Below, one piece after another: positions 27,251 to 35,043 of a stretch of DNA of 64,000 nucleotides. Source of the stretch: Chryseobacterium foetidum (GTDB lineage Bacteria > Bacteroidota > Bacteroidia > Flavobacteriales > Weeksellaceae). The notes beneath the pieces are model-generated. The model worked only from the letters and a program-made list of their open reading frames with translations. It was not told where the DNA came from and searched no databases. Position numbers and translations under genes: made by a program. Positions within the stretch are counted from its first letter, which is position 1, and each line of letters opens with the position of its first letter. The stretch spans positions 806,001 to 870,000 of the forward strand of contig NZ_JAMXIA010000001.1 in NCBI RefSeq assembly GCF_025457425.1, read 5' to 3'.

Positions 27251-27437
27251 GGAAAATCTCAACAAATGATTTTCCGGGAAACTGGTTTTGCTTAGCCGCA
27301 AACGAAAAGGGAATCGTGTGAAAATCACGAACTGTCGCGCAACTGTAAGTAACCGAAGTCTTTATAAAAACCACTGTGCACAGGGCATGGGAAGGAATAA
27401 AGATGTTACAAGTCAGGAGACCTGCCTGTTTCTTCAA
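27251..27437 (+). promoter_or_regulatory. Cobalamin riboswitch
   Basis: The conserved core is easily read: AAAAGGGAA, GTGTGAAAATCAC, CTGTCGCGCAACTGTAA, CCACTGTGCA..GGGCATGGGAAGG, and the B12 box AGTCAGGAGACCTGCC at 27411-27426 as an exact match. A stem GGAAAATC/GATTTTCC lies at 27251-27275. This class binds adenosyl- or other cobalamins and normally represses B12 uptake or synthesis genes. Here the next gene is an acyl-CoA thioesterase, which is unusual. Confidence 0.93.
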
Positions 27438-27480
27438 ACAAAAAACTTTCGCGATCTGAAGTTTATTGACCAAATGTTAT

Positions 27481-27512
27481 TTCGGGAATTATCCTTCCTG
27501 AAAGATTCTTTT
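27481..27512 (+). terminator. Possible expression-platform terminator
   Basis: Stem TTCGGGAA/TTCCTGAA (one G-U pair, 6-base loop) followed by AGATTCTTTTTG, between the riboswitch and the thioesterase ATG. It would be a natural off-switch, or end a short riboswitch-only RNA. Confidence 0.5.
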
Positions 27513-27555
27513 TGTTTCAGTAAAGTTCATTTTTCGCACAAATTTATAATGAAAT

Positions 27556-27939
27556 ATGACTACAGAAGAAAGAATTGATGCCTCGGAAACCAGAATTTTC
27601 AAAGCCGTTTTCCCCAACACAACAAATCATTACGACACGCTTTTCGGTGGAACTGCGATGCAGCTGATGGATGAAGTTGCGTTTATCACAGCCACACGAT
27701 TTGCAAGAAAACGCGTGGTAACCGTAAGCAGCGACAAAATTGATTTTAAAAAACCTATTCCTGCCGGAACCATCGTGGAATTAATCGGAAAGGTTTCTCA
27801 CGTTGGAAAAACGAGTATGAAAGTGAATGTTGAGATTTTTACCGAACAGATGTATTCTTACGAAAGGGAAAAAGCGATTACAGGCGATTTTACCTTTGTA
27901 GCCATCGACGAATTTAAGAAACCAATTCAAATTTTATAA
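27556..27939 (+). CDS. Acyl-CoA thioesterase, hot-dog fold (YciA-like)
   Basis: 127 residues of the acyl-CoA hydrolase family. The motif NHYDTLFGGTAMQLMDEVAFI (catalytic Asp and the GG turn) and SSDKIDFKKPIPAGTIVEL plus VSHVGKTSMKVNVEIF are diagnostic. It hydrolyses acyl-CoA to free acid and CoA in the cytosol. It starts 120 bases after the cobalamin riboswitch and may be controlled by it. A bidirectional hairpin follows the gene. Confidence 0.92.
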   Translation: MTTEERIDASETRIFKAVFPNTTNHYDTLFGGTAMQLMDEVAFITATRFARKRVVTVSSDKIDFKKPIPAGTIVELIGKVSHVGKTSMKVNVEIFTEQMYSYEREKAITGDFTFVAIDEFKKPIQIL

Positions 27940-27990
27940 TAGATGAGCGGTAGTTTTTGACTGCCACTTGTCACTTTCAGTCTTTATTTA

Positions 27991-28032
27991 AAAGGTTTCG
28001 GTAGACTTAATTGTTCTTCGAAACCTTTTTCT
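27991..28032. terminator. Terminator between convergent genes
   Basis: A 10-base-pair perfect stem (AAAGGTTTCG/CGAAACCTTT) with T-rich flanks on both sides can terminate the thioesterase and the convergent 78-residue gene. Confidence 0.8.
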
Positions 28033-28043
28033 TTAAATAAAAT

Positions 28044-28280
28044 CTATATTTCCTGCTCTGAAATTTCCACTAAAATATCTATGGGAACGCTTGTAATAAT
28101 CAGTATTTCATGATTTTGTTCCCGAATTACTACGTCTGCATCAGAAAAACTTCCGTCTGGATTCTTTCTTTTTACTTTTAAATTTTTTGCATCTAAAAAT
28201 TTTGCCGGAATTGACAGCGTATAGTTGTTTTCGCTTTGATGATAATCAAACTCTTCGCGATTGTATTCTTTTGTCTGCAT
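28044..28280 (-). CDS. Small hypothetical protein
   Basis: 78 residues: MQTKEYNREEFDYHQSENNY, then a basic middle (NLKVKRKNPDGSFSD) and a C-terminus ILVEISEQEI. Cytosolic and strand-rich by pattern; no family recognised. It stands alone next to a REP-like tandem array, convergent with the thioesterase. Confidence 0.5.
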   Translation of the reverse strand: MQTKEYNREEFDYHQSENNYTLSIPAKFLDAKNLKVKRKNPDGSFSDADVVIREQNHEILIITSVPIDILVEISEQEI

Positions 28281-28370
28281 TGCTTATTTTTTGAAATAGA
28301 AACAATCTGCACACCATTTTTTTTACTCTCGCAGATTGTGCGGATTTTGCAGATGAAATTTGATAAAAAA

Positions 28371-28883
28371 ATGCTTCGACAAGCTCAGCATGACATCTCT
28401 GATACTAAGCTTTAGATAAAAGGTGTTAGGGCGAGTCCGTCGAAGCCTTCGTGTGTGTGTAAATAAAATTGAGATCAGACTAAAATTAATCAGCTCAATC
28501 ACCAAAATCAGCGTGAGATTATTTCACAACTATATTGATAAACAAAAATGCTTCGACAGGCTCAGCATGACATCTCTAATACTAAGCTTTAGATAGAAGG
28601 TGTTAGGCTGAGCCCGTCGAAGTCTTCGTGTTTTAAATAAAATTGAGATCAGATTAAACTTTTAAGAGAATCAGCTTAATCACCAAAATATGCGTGAGAT
28701 TATTTCACAACTATATTGATAAACAAAAACGCTTCGACAGGCTCAGCGTGACAATTCTAATCCTAAGCATAACATAAAACGTGTCAGGCTGAGCCCGTCG
28801 AAGCCTTCGTGTTTTAAATAAAATTGAGATCAGATTAAACTTTAAAAAGAAAGCAGCTTAATCATCAAAATCTGCGTGAGATT
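28371..28883. repeat. Three tandem copies of a REP-like palindromic element
   Basis: Copies begin at about 28371, 28548 and 28729, with a spacing of about 180 bases. Each starts ATGCTTCGACAGGCTCAGC (copy 1 and 3 differ by a base or two) and has a distal arm GGCTGAGCCCGTCGAAGC (GGGCGAG in copy 1), so each folds into a long stem with a roughly 40-base loop. They share AAATAAAATTGAGATCAG and GCGTGAGATTATTTCACAAC. The core CTTCGACAGGCTCAG recurs at 52761 and 54236. No transposase lies close by. Confidence 0.9.
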
Positions 28884-28888
28884 TCCAA

Positions 28889-29479
28889 TTATCTTAAAAC
28901 CTTCGCCGATTCCAGATTGAGATTCATTAGATGATGAAAGGCCTCTTCCATTTCTTCTGATGCTCTGCAGATGGCATTTTCAAGGATTTTCCTTACCTGA
29001 ACTTCGGTTACTTTGGCTTCAGTCCAGCTTTTTCCCGAAGTGTGAGAATTTAAAATAAAAGGCATAATTCTGTCAATGGCACAGGCAAAAATAGCGTCCG
29101 GCGTTTCTTCCTCTTCAAATTCCAGCCAGAGATTAAAGAATTCTGAACGGAGAGGTTCATCTAAAATTCCGAAAATCTTTTGGGCAGACCGTTTTTCTCT
29201 TTCAAATTTTCCCACCATTGCAACCTCATCAAAAATGAAGGTGTCGCCCGCCTCAATTTCTACCAAATCATGGATGGAAAGCATTCTGATGACTCTCAAA
29301 AGATCAATATCTGCTCTGTTTTTAGCATAAGGAAATAAGATCTGAGCTAAAATAATGATCTGCCAGGAATGTTCCGCAGTATTTTCTCTTCTGGAATCAT
29401 CGGCGTTGTAATTTCTTCGCTGAACATTTTTCAAAGCGTCAACAGCGATGATAAAATCGATTTCTTTTTGAATTTTCAT
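28889..29479 (-). CDS. HD-domain hydrolase, YfbR-like
   Basis: 196 residues. The first metal ligands are His37 in ENTAEHSWQ and His70-Asp71 in SIHDLVE, with DRIMPFILN and SGKSWTE further on, which is the YfbR/HDDC2 5'-nucleotidase-like group. Such enzymes dephosphorylate deoxynucleoside monophosphates in the cytosol. The region upstream is shared with the divergent padR gene. Confidence 0.88.
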   Translation of the reverse strand: MKIQKEIDFIIAVDALKNVQRRNYNADDSRRENTAEHSWQIIILAQILFPYAKNRADIDLLRVIRMLSIHDLVEIEAGDTFIFDEVAMVGKFEREKRSAQKIFGILDEPLRSEFFNLWLEFEEEETPDAIFACAIDRIMPFILNSHTSGKSWTEAKVTEVQVRKILENAICRASEEMEEAFHHLMNLNLESAKVLR

Positions 29480-29712
29480 CTGTAGATTTTATTTATTTTA
29501 TTTGTCAGATGTCACCGCCCAATCTTCATAACTGCTTGCTTCTAAAGTTTTTTATGGGCGATTTCATGGTTCAAAAATAATAAAACAGGATGGAAATTTA
29601 GTTTTAATTAAAATTAAAAAATTCTTAATTAAAATTTATCAAACTGAAAATCAACAAATTAAATAAAATTATCAATTTATTTTACTACTTTGTATTGCAT
29701 ATTACCATCTTT

Positions 29713-29730
29713 ATTACATATCTTTGTAAT
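29713..29730 (+). promoter_or_regulatory. padR promoter with overlapping palindromic operator
   Basis: The exact -7 element TATCTTTG (29719-29726) has a -33 TTG at 29695-29697, 21 bases upstream. It lies inside the inverted repeat ATTACA-TATCTT-TGTAAT. PadR operators are typically ATGT/ACAT-type palindromes, so autorepression is likely. Confidence 0.65.
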
Positions 29731-29807
29731 GTAAAATCGAAATAGGTTCAACTAGCTAGGAACTGAAAACCGAAAATTATAACCAATTAATTAAAACCTC
29801 ATTAACA

Positions 29808-30137
29808 ATGAATACCGAAAATACCAAAGCGCAAATGCGAAAAGGGATTCTGGAATTCTGTATTTTAAGCCTTATCAATGTTCGCGAAATGTATGTTTCT
29901 GATTTGATAGACGAGCTGAAAAAAGGAAAACTGGATGTAGTGGAAGGAACCCTCTACCCTCTTCTTACAAGACTGAAAAACGGAGAATTTCTCTCCTACA
30001 GATGGGAAGAATCTACCGGAGGACCACCAAGAAAGTATTATCAGATCACAGAAAAAGGAAAAACTTTTCTCACTGAACTGCAAAACACGTGGAAGGAATT
30101 AACAGATTCTGTCAATCAAATCACTCAAAAACTTTAA
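29808..30137 (+). CDS. PadR-family transcriptional regulator
   Basis: 109 residues of the PadR winged-helix family: KGILEFCILSLINVREMYVSDLIDEL, EGTLYPLLTRLKNGEFL (recognition helix) and GGPPRKYYQITEKGK (wing) are the standard elements. The dimer would bind palindromic operators. It precedes the PspC gene with 11 bases between, a pairing that is common in Bacteroidota, and so probably represses its own operon in response to envelope stress. Confidence 0.94.
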   Translation: MNTENTKAQMRKGILEFCILSLINVREMYVSDLIDELKKGKLDVVEGTLYPLLTRLKNGEFLSYRWEESTGGPPRKYYQITEKGKTFLTELQNTWKELTDSVNQITQKL

Positions 30138-30148
30138 AAACAAAAGCT

Positions 30149-31873
30149 ATGAACAAAACACTCTCAATAGGACTCGCAGGTTTTTCTTTTACAATAGAAG
30201 AACACGCATATATAAAGCTCAGCGATTATCTGAACGCCCTGAGAAGCTCTATGGAAGCTTCGGAGGCTGATGAAGTAATCCACGATATAGAAATCAGAAT
30301 TGTAGAAATCTTCAGAGATTCTTTAGGAAAACGTGAAGTGATCAACGATACTGATGTAGAAAGAGTAATCGCCCAAATCGGTTCACCAGAAAAAATCGAA
30401 GAACAGGAAGAAGCTTATTATTCTGAAAAAAATACCAAGACCAAAGCGTCCGGAACGATTCATTCAGATAAAAAACAACTGTTCCGTGATCCTGAAAGAC
30501 AGAAAATAGCAGGTGTATGTGCAGGTCTGGCTCACTATGTTGGGATGGATATCACTGCCATGAGAGCAATCTGGATCGGTGTTTTCATCATTGGCGTTTT
30601 TACAGCAGTATCAGCTCCGCTTATTGTAATTCTTTACATTATTTTATGGATTGTTTTACCTCAGGCTGAAACCGCCGCTGATTTCCTGAAAATGAAGGGA
30701 AAGCCTATGAACTTCGACAATCTTAAGAATGAGTCTAATAAACTGGTGCAGTTTGCCAACGAATCTACTCAGAGGGTCGGAGAAATCTACATCGAAAACA
30801 AACCTCATATTCAGAATGCAGGAAGCGGAATCTGGAATGTTTTCAGATATATTTTAGGATCATTTTTCGCACTGATTGCTTTCGCAATGTTTGCTGGGTC
30901 TTTTGTAGTTTTTGCTTTCATCGGGAACGATTCTTTTCCACCGATGAATCACATGAATTATCTTTTTGATGACGGAAATATGGAGTATGTGCTTGCAGCA
31001 ATGATTGTAATTGGATGTATTATTCCTGCAATACTGTTTGCTCTTTTAAGTATAAAACTGATCTCACCTAAAACAAAGCTCAGAAATATTGGCTGGGTAA
31101 TTGGCGGACTGTTTTTAATTCTTATTGCACTAAGCACTTATTTCGGAATTAATATGGCTAAAAAAGATATGTTTTGGAAAGGCCATAAGGAAGACACAGA
31201 AGAGATTGCTATCAACACGAATTCAGACACATTGTATGTTGACATAAAGCAGATTACAATCCCTCAGAATTTCAAAGGATATGAAGATGACATTTATTCT
31301 GATAAAAAGATGGTTTACGAAAAAGACTGGATTCATGTAGATGTTACGAGAAAAGCAAACATCGCCACACCTTATCTTATTATCAAAAAAGAAGCAAAAG
31401 GATATAATCTACCTTTAAACATCAGCGTTCCGGTTGAGGTAATCAATAATAAAATTTTGCTTCCAAATTATGTAAAATTCCCTTATGAGCATCGCTTCAG
31501 AGACAATTCAGTTGATTATGAACTGGTAATTCCTCAAAATATGATTGTGATCGGTTTGAAAGATTACGGTTTGAATTTTAACGGAGATTTAAACAACAAC
31601 GGAATCAATGATGACGAAGAAGACAATGACGAAAGCGATGGAAATGACAACGATAATTCTGTGAAAATCGAGAAAAACAAAATCACCATCAACGGTTCTA
31701 CCATTGAATATACCGAAGGCGATAAAGACAGCGTAATCATCAACGGAAAAAAATATCCTAAGGAAAAAGCGAAGCAGATGATGGATTCTGTGAAAGTGGA
31801 TCTTGAGAAAATAAAGGATGTAGACATCAAGATGAACGCCAACAAAAAGGAAATCTCTATACAAACCAAATAA
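30149..31873 (+). CDS. PspC-domain membrane protein
   Basis: About 574 residues from ATG 30149 (MNKTLSIGLAGFSFTIEEHA); an upstream in-frame ATG overlaps padR and is unlikely. The N-terminal 95 residues are helical and soluble (a HAAS-like region). The PspC domain spans about residues 112-175 (FRDPERQKIAGVCAGLAHYVGMDITAMR, then a long helix). More helices follow near 230-250, 285-310 and 320-340. The C-terminus is acidic (DDEEDNDESDG) with EKNKITINGSTIEY. It probably senses or stabilises the inner membrane. No separate terminator is seen. Confidence 0.88.
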   Translation: MNKTLSIGLAGFSFTIEEHAYIKLSDYLNALRSSMEASEADEVIHDIEIRIVEIFRDSLGKREVINDTDVERVIAQIGSPEKIEEQEEAYYSEKNTKTKASGTIHSDKKQLFRDPERQKIAGVCAGLAHYVGMDITAMRAIWIGVFIIGVFTAVSAPLIVILYIILWIVLPQAETAADFLKMKGKPMNFDNLKNESNKLVQFANESTQRVGEIYIENKPHIQNAGSGIWNVFRYILGSFFALIAFAMFAGSFVVFAFIGNDSFPPMNHMNYLFDDGNMEYVLAAMIVIGCIIPAILFALLSIKLISPKTKLRNIGWVIGGLFLILIALSTYFGINMAKKDMFWKGHKEDTEEIAINTNSDTLYVDIKQITIPQNFKGYEDDIYSDKKMVYEKDWIHVDVTRKANIATPYLIIKKEAKGYNLPLNISVPVEVINNKILLPNYVKFPYEHRFRDNSVDYELVIPQNMIVIGLKDYGLNFNGDLNNNGINDDEEDNDESDGNDNDNSVKIEKNKITINGSTIEYTEGDKDSVIINGKKYPKEKAKQMMDSVKVDLEKIKDVDIKMNANKKEISIQTK

Positions 31874-31969
31874 CCAACCATCGAGAGTGGCAGAAGGTGT
31901 GGATGAATAGCCAGGTGTTTGAAGTTCACACTCTTCTTCTCTCAACAAAATCACAAAAAAAATCAACTT

Positions 31970-32004
31970 TTTGTGTATTATAAACAGAATTTTTCTTAAA
32001 TTCG
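31970..32004 (+). promoter_or_regulatory. Promoter of the 20-codon mini-gene
   Basis: A -33 TTTG at 31970-31973 and a -7 TAAATTCG at 31997-32004 (one mismatch from TAnnTTTG) with 23 bases between. Confidence 0.45.
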
Positions 32005-32042
32005 TACAAAATTAATTAACCCAAAACAAAAAATATTTACTA

Positions 32043-32105
32043 ATGATACAGGTAGTTTTAGAAATTGCAGTAATGATAGCTGATTTCATCAGCAGTCTGT
32101 TTTAA
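32043..32105 (+). CDS. Putative 20-residue hydrophobic peptide
   Basis: ATG at 32043 to TAA at 32105 gives MIQVVLEIAVMIADFISSLF, a short, largely hydrophobic, possibly amphipathic helix. It has a candidate promoter 38 bases upstream and a strong terminator 29 bases downstream, so it forms a complete small transcription unit between pspC and the acyltransferase gene. Its size and character recall type I toxins or membrane-active peptides; no family is recognised. That it is translated is not shown. Confidence 0.45.
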   Translation: MIQVVLEIAVMIADFISSLF

Positions 32106-32133
32106 GAGCCATAATATTTCAATATATTTGTAG

Positions 32134-32166
32134 AGTATAACCATACAGTTGGTTATACTTTTTTGT
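32134..32166 (+). terminator. Rho-independent terminator of the mini-gene
   Basis: A perfect 9-base-pair stem (AGTATAACC/GGTTATACT, loop of eight) followed by TTTTTTG. Confidence 0.85.
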
Positions 32167-32183
32167 TTTAAATCTAAATCTTC

Positions 32184-32777
32184 ATGAAAAAGTTATTAGG
32201 TAAACTGATTTTAAAAACCATAGGCTGGAAAGTAGTTTTGCAGGGCGATGTCAATGTTCTCAACAGATGCATTCTCGTTGTTGCACCACACACCCACAAT
32301 TCTGAATATCTATTGGGAAACCTTGCCTACTGGGCATTGGGAAAACCTTTGAAAATCATTATTAAAGACGCTCACACTAAAGCCTGGTACGGTTCTGTTG
32401 TAAAAGGATTGGGTGGCATAGGTATCGACAGAAGTCAAAAGAACGATCTTGTTAATTTTGTTGCAAAACAGTTTGAAAAAGATGATTTCAGCCTGGTAAT
32501 CACTCCGGAAGGCACCAGAAGCTGGGTTCCGAAATGGAGAAAAGGTTTTTATCACATGGCTTTGGCGGCAAAAGTTCCTATCGTTTTAGCGGCCGGAGAT
32601 TTCAAAAGAAAAACTATGTTTTTGGGCTACACAATTTCTTACGAAAAATTATCTACCCTTCCCTATGAAGAAATCATGCGGGAAATTGAAGATTACTATG
32701 TAAAATACGACATCGTCCCAAAAATCCCGGCCAATTGGAATCCGGATATTACGGGAAGCAGACAAGCGGGGAGCTAA
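32184..32777 (+). CDS. PlsC-like glycerophosphate acyltransferase
   Basis: 197 residues. The acyltransferase motifs are seen in order: HTHNSEY (a variant of HxxxxD with Glu), GGIGIDRSQ and VITPEGTRSWVPKWRKGFY. These are typical of the 1-acylglycerol-3-phosphate acyltransferase family at the inner membrane. The acceptor is not known. It follows the mini-gene terminator by 18 bases. Short tandem units of ATAAGCC follow the gene at about 32849-32877. Confidence 0.88.
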   Translation: MKKLLGKLILKTIGWKVVLQGDVNVLNRCILVVAPHTHNSEYLLGNLAYWALGKPLKIIIKDAHTKAWYGSVVKGLGGIGIDRSQKNDLVNFVAKQFEKDDFSLVITPEGTRSWVPKWRKGFYHMALAAKVPIVLAAGDFKRKTMFLGYTISYEKLSTLPYEEIMREIEDYYVKYDIVPKIPANWNPDITGSRQAGS

Positions 32778-32848
32778 AAAGTTGGAAGATGGAAGCAGGA
32801 AGATTGAAGTTTGAAGTTTGATATACGATAAAAATGCCAACTGCAAAA

Positions 32849-32877
32849 AGCCATAAGCCATAAGCCATAAGCCATAC
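32849..32877. repeat. ATAAGCC short tandem repeat
   Basis: The unit GCCATAA is repeated three times, giving an in-phase direct repeat of 7-9 bases, in the spacer before the thioesterase. It resembles the other heptamer runs in the window. Confidence 0.6.
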
Positions 32878-32918
32878 GCAAAATTACTCATTACCCATCA
32901 CTTATTACTCATACAAAC

Positions 32919-33353
32919 ATGTATACAAAAGACAAAACCAAAGAAGAAATACTGACATTCATCAACAATTGGGGGAACGAAACGTTTGCCAAATGGATTG
33001 GTATCCATTTTACAGATATTGACTTGGAAAATGAAACTTTAACAGCGACTATGCCCGTTTTACCAAGAATTCATCAGCCTTTCGGGATTATGCACGGCGG
33101 AGCAACCTGCGTATTAGCAGAAACTATGGGTTCAAGTCTATCCAATATTTTTATTGATGGCGAAAAGTATTTTGGTGTGGGAACCAATATCAATTCCAAT
33201 CATTTACGAAGCAAAAAAGACGGTATTGTAACTGGTTTTGCAAGATTTATAAGAAAAGGAAAAACAATGCACGTTTCTGAAATTGAAATCAAAGATGAGA
33301 AGGGAAATCTGATCAGCCATACTACGATGACGAATAATATTATCAACAGATAA
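32919..33353 (+). CDS. PaaI-family thioesterase
   Basis: 144 residues of the hot-dog PaaI/YbgC type: MPVLPRIHQPFGIMHGGAT (active-site His and GG turn), LAETMGSS and ISHTTMTNN. It hydrolyses acyl-CoA or aryl-CoA thioesters. It differs in family from the riboswitch-associated thioesterase. No operon partner downstream is evident. Confidence 0.92.
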   Translation: MYTKDKTKEEILTFINNWGNETFAKWIGIHFTDIDLENETLTATMPVLPRIHQPFGIMHGGATCVLAETMGSSLSNIFIDGEKYFGVGTNINSNHLRSKKDGIVTGFARFIRKGKTMHVSEIEIKDEKGNLISHTTMTNNIINR

Positions 33354-33467
33354 AATTTATTTTAAATTATACTGAAGCTCAATTTTTTGAGCTTTTTTTG
33401 TTTCTTGCTGCAACCTTTCTCAAATTTTTCATCTTATATATAATTGAAACCCATAAATTTATACATT

Positions 33468-33926
33468 ATGAAAAAATATTTATTAATTCTGATCAGTGCG
33501 CTGTTTATTATTCTGAATTCCTGTCAGGATGATGAGGAAAATGTGGCTGTACAAACACCTGTCAGTTTTTCATTGATTGGAAAAGGAAATTTTTACGGAA
33601 GCACTTATGTAACACCGCAAAATTCAGTGATCAGTAGTACAACGGACTGGAATAACTTTCTTGTTCAGGTAAATGCACAAACCAATGTTTCCGACAGTTT
33701 TACCGAAACCAACATCAACTTTAATCAGTTTATGCTCATTGTAGTTGTCGATCAGGTTCAAAATAGCGGAGGTCATTCCATTGACATTATGACTGCAACT
33801 GAAAGTTCTCAAAATATTACTATCGATGTGGAAAAACTGCTCAATGGCAATGCAACCACTGTGATTACACAGCCTTATCACATTGTAAAAATTCAGAAAA
33901 GTACAAAACCTGTGATATTTAATTAA
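33468..33926 (+). CDS. PrcB-like lipoprotein
   Basis: About 152 residues from ATG 33468 (MKKYLLILISALFIILNSCQ); an upstream in-frame ATG at 33444 would add eight residues but the signal peptide starts here. The lipobox is ILNSC. The C-terminal part has NFNQFMLIVVVDQVQNSGGHSIDI and ITQPYHIVKIQKSTKPV, the pattern of the C-terminal domain of PrcB (treponemal protease complex subunit). A protease inhibitor or partner role is plausible but not shown. Confidence 0.72.
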   Translation: MKKYLLILISALFIILNSCQDDEENVAVQTPVSFSLIGKGNFYGSTYVTPQNSVISSTTDWNNFLVQVNAQTNVSDSFTETNINFNQFMLIVVVDQVQNSGGHSIDIMTATESSQNITIDVEKLLNGNATTVITQPYHIVKIQKSTKPVIFN

Positions 33927-33977
33927 AATTTCCTGCAACCTTTTTATATTTTTCCATCTTTAGAGAAAAGAATATCT

Positions 33978-35039
33978 ATGAAAAATTTACTCTTACTATT
34001 TTTAGTTTTACTGACGTTTGTTTTTTCTTGTACAGGCAAAGATGACAATGAGACCTTAGAAAAAAATATTCAATCCTACGATGTCTATGTTGGAGGTGTA
34101 GATGAGTTTAATGCATGCTATTGGAAAAACGGTCAGAAAGTACTTTTGTCACAAGGTGAAAATCTTCAGGGAACAAGCATTACAGTCGACCAGGGAAATA
34201 TTTATATGTTAGCAAATAATATTGCAAAACTGGGAGGAAATCACGTAATACCTGCATGGTATTTCTGGAAAAACGGTACCAGATACAATCTTGCAGAATA
34301 TCTTAACGTTGCTCCCAACAATATGAATGAAACTGATAATCTCCAGATATGGAATAATATAACTGTAGATAACGGAAATGTTTATTTCTTTGGGGTAATA
34401 AAAAACCCTTCTACAACTTCCACATCAAATCAATATCAGATATGCTACTGGAAAAACGGAGTTAAAACCGTATTGGAAAATACAGATTACTACGGTTCTT
34501 TTTCAGGATGTTTAAGTGTTTACAACAACGACGTTTACACTGCAACGCGCAGAAATATTACACCTTCCGGCGGAATTTTCACTTGGGAAACTATTCTTCA
34601 TAAAAATGGAATTTACTCACCTCTTTCAAACAACACGATACCCAAATATTTCCTCAAAGACAATTCAGGAATTTCAATATTTACACAATATTCTAATGGA
34701 ATTCCGTCTGTAAAAAATATCACTACAAACACTCAATTAACGATTCCCGTTTCTATCACCCAAAATGGAATTAACGATATCATTTTAGACAACTCAGACC
34801 GTTACTTTATTGGCAGCACATTTTATTATAAAAACGATGTTTTAAATCAAATCAGTGATTCTAATAATTTTAATACGATTGGTCATTTTGTTTCAAAAGA
34901 TCAGAATATCTATATGACAAGATACAACACAAACGCTGGCGGAAAAGCAGTTAGATTTTATGTTAACAATACTGAAATGCTGTCTCTTCCGGATGTTTCG
35001 CGAGGATGTTTCAACTCAATATTTGTAGATCCAAATTAA
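33978..35039 (+). CDS. Lipoprotein, beta-propeller-like, in the sigma factor unit
   Basis: 353 residues. The lipobox FSC follows MKNLLLLFLVLLTFVFSCTGK. The mature part repeats units such as YDVYVGGVDEFNACYWKNGQKVLLSQGE, GNIYMLANN, YQICYWKNGVKTVL and YNNDVYTATRRN, in a pattern of WKNG plus NVYF/NIYM blades that suggests a small propeller. It ends four bases before the sigma factor gene, so both are in one transcript. Possible role: surface sensor for the anchored sigma factor. Confidence 0.65.
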   Translation: MKNLLLLFLVLLTFVFSCTGKDDNETLEKNIQSYDVYVGGVDEFNACYWKNGQKVLLSQGENLQGTSITVDQGNIYMLANNIAKLGGNHVIPAWYFWKNGTRYNLAEYLNVAPNNMNETDNLQIWNNITVDNGNVYFFGVIKNPSTTSTSNQYQICYWKNGVKTVLENTDYYGSFSGCLSVYNNDVYTATRRNITPSGGIFTWETILHKNGIYSPLSNNTIPKYFLKDNSGISIFTQYSNGIPSVKNITTNTQLTIPVSITQNGINDIILDNSDRYFIGSTFYYKNDVLNQISDSNNFNTIGHFVSKDQNIYMTRYNTNAGGKAVRFYVNNTEMLSLPDVSRGCFNSIFVDPN

Positions 35040-35043
35040 ATAG

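Noticed and set aside
27288..27578. Open frame overlapping the riboswitch
   Set aside because: It is a by-product of the structured RNA sequence and overlaps the thioesterase start.
28371..28883. CRISPR array
   Set aside because: Repeats are about 180 bases long with palindromic arms and similar inner sequence, and no cas gene is present.
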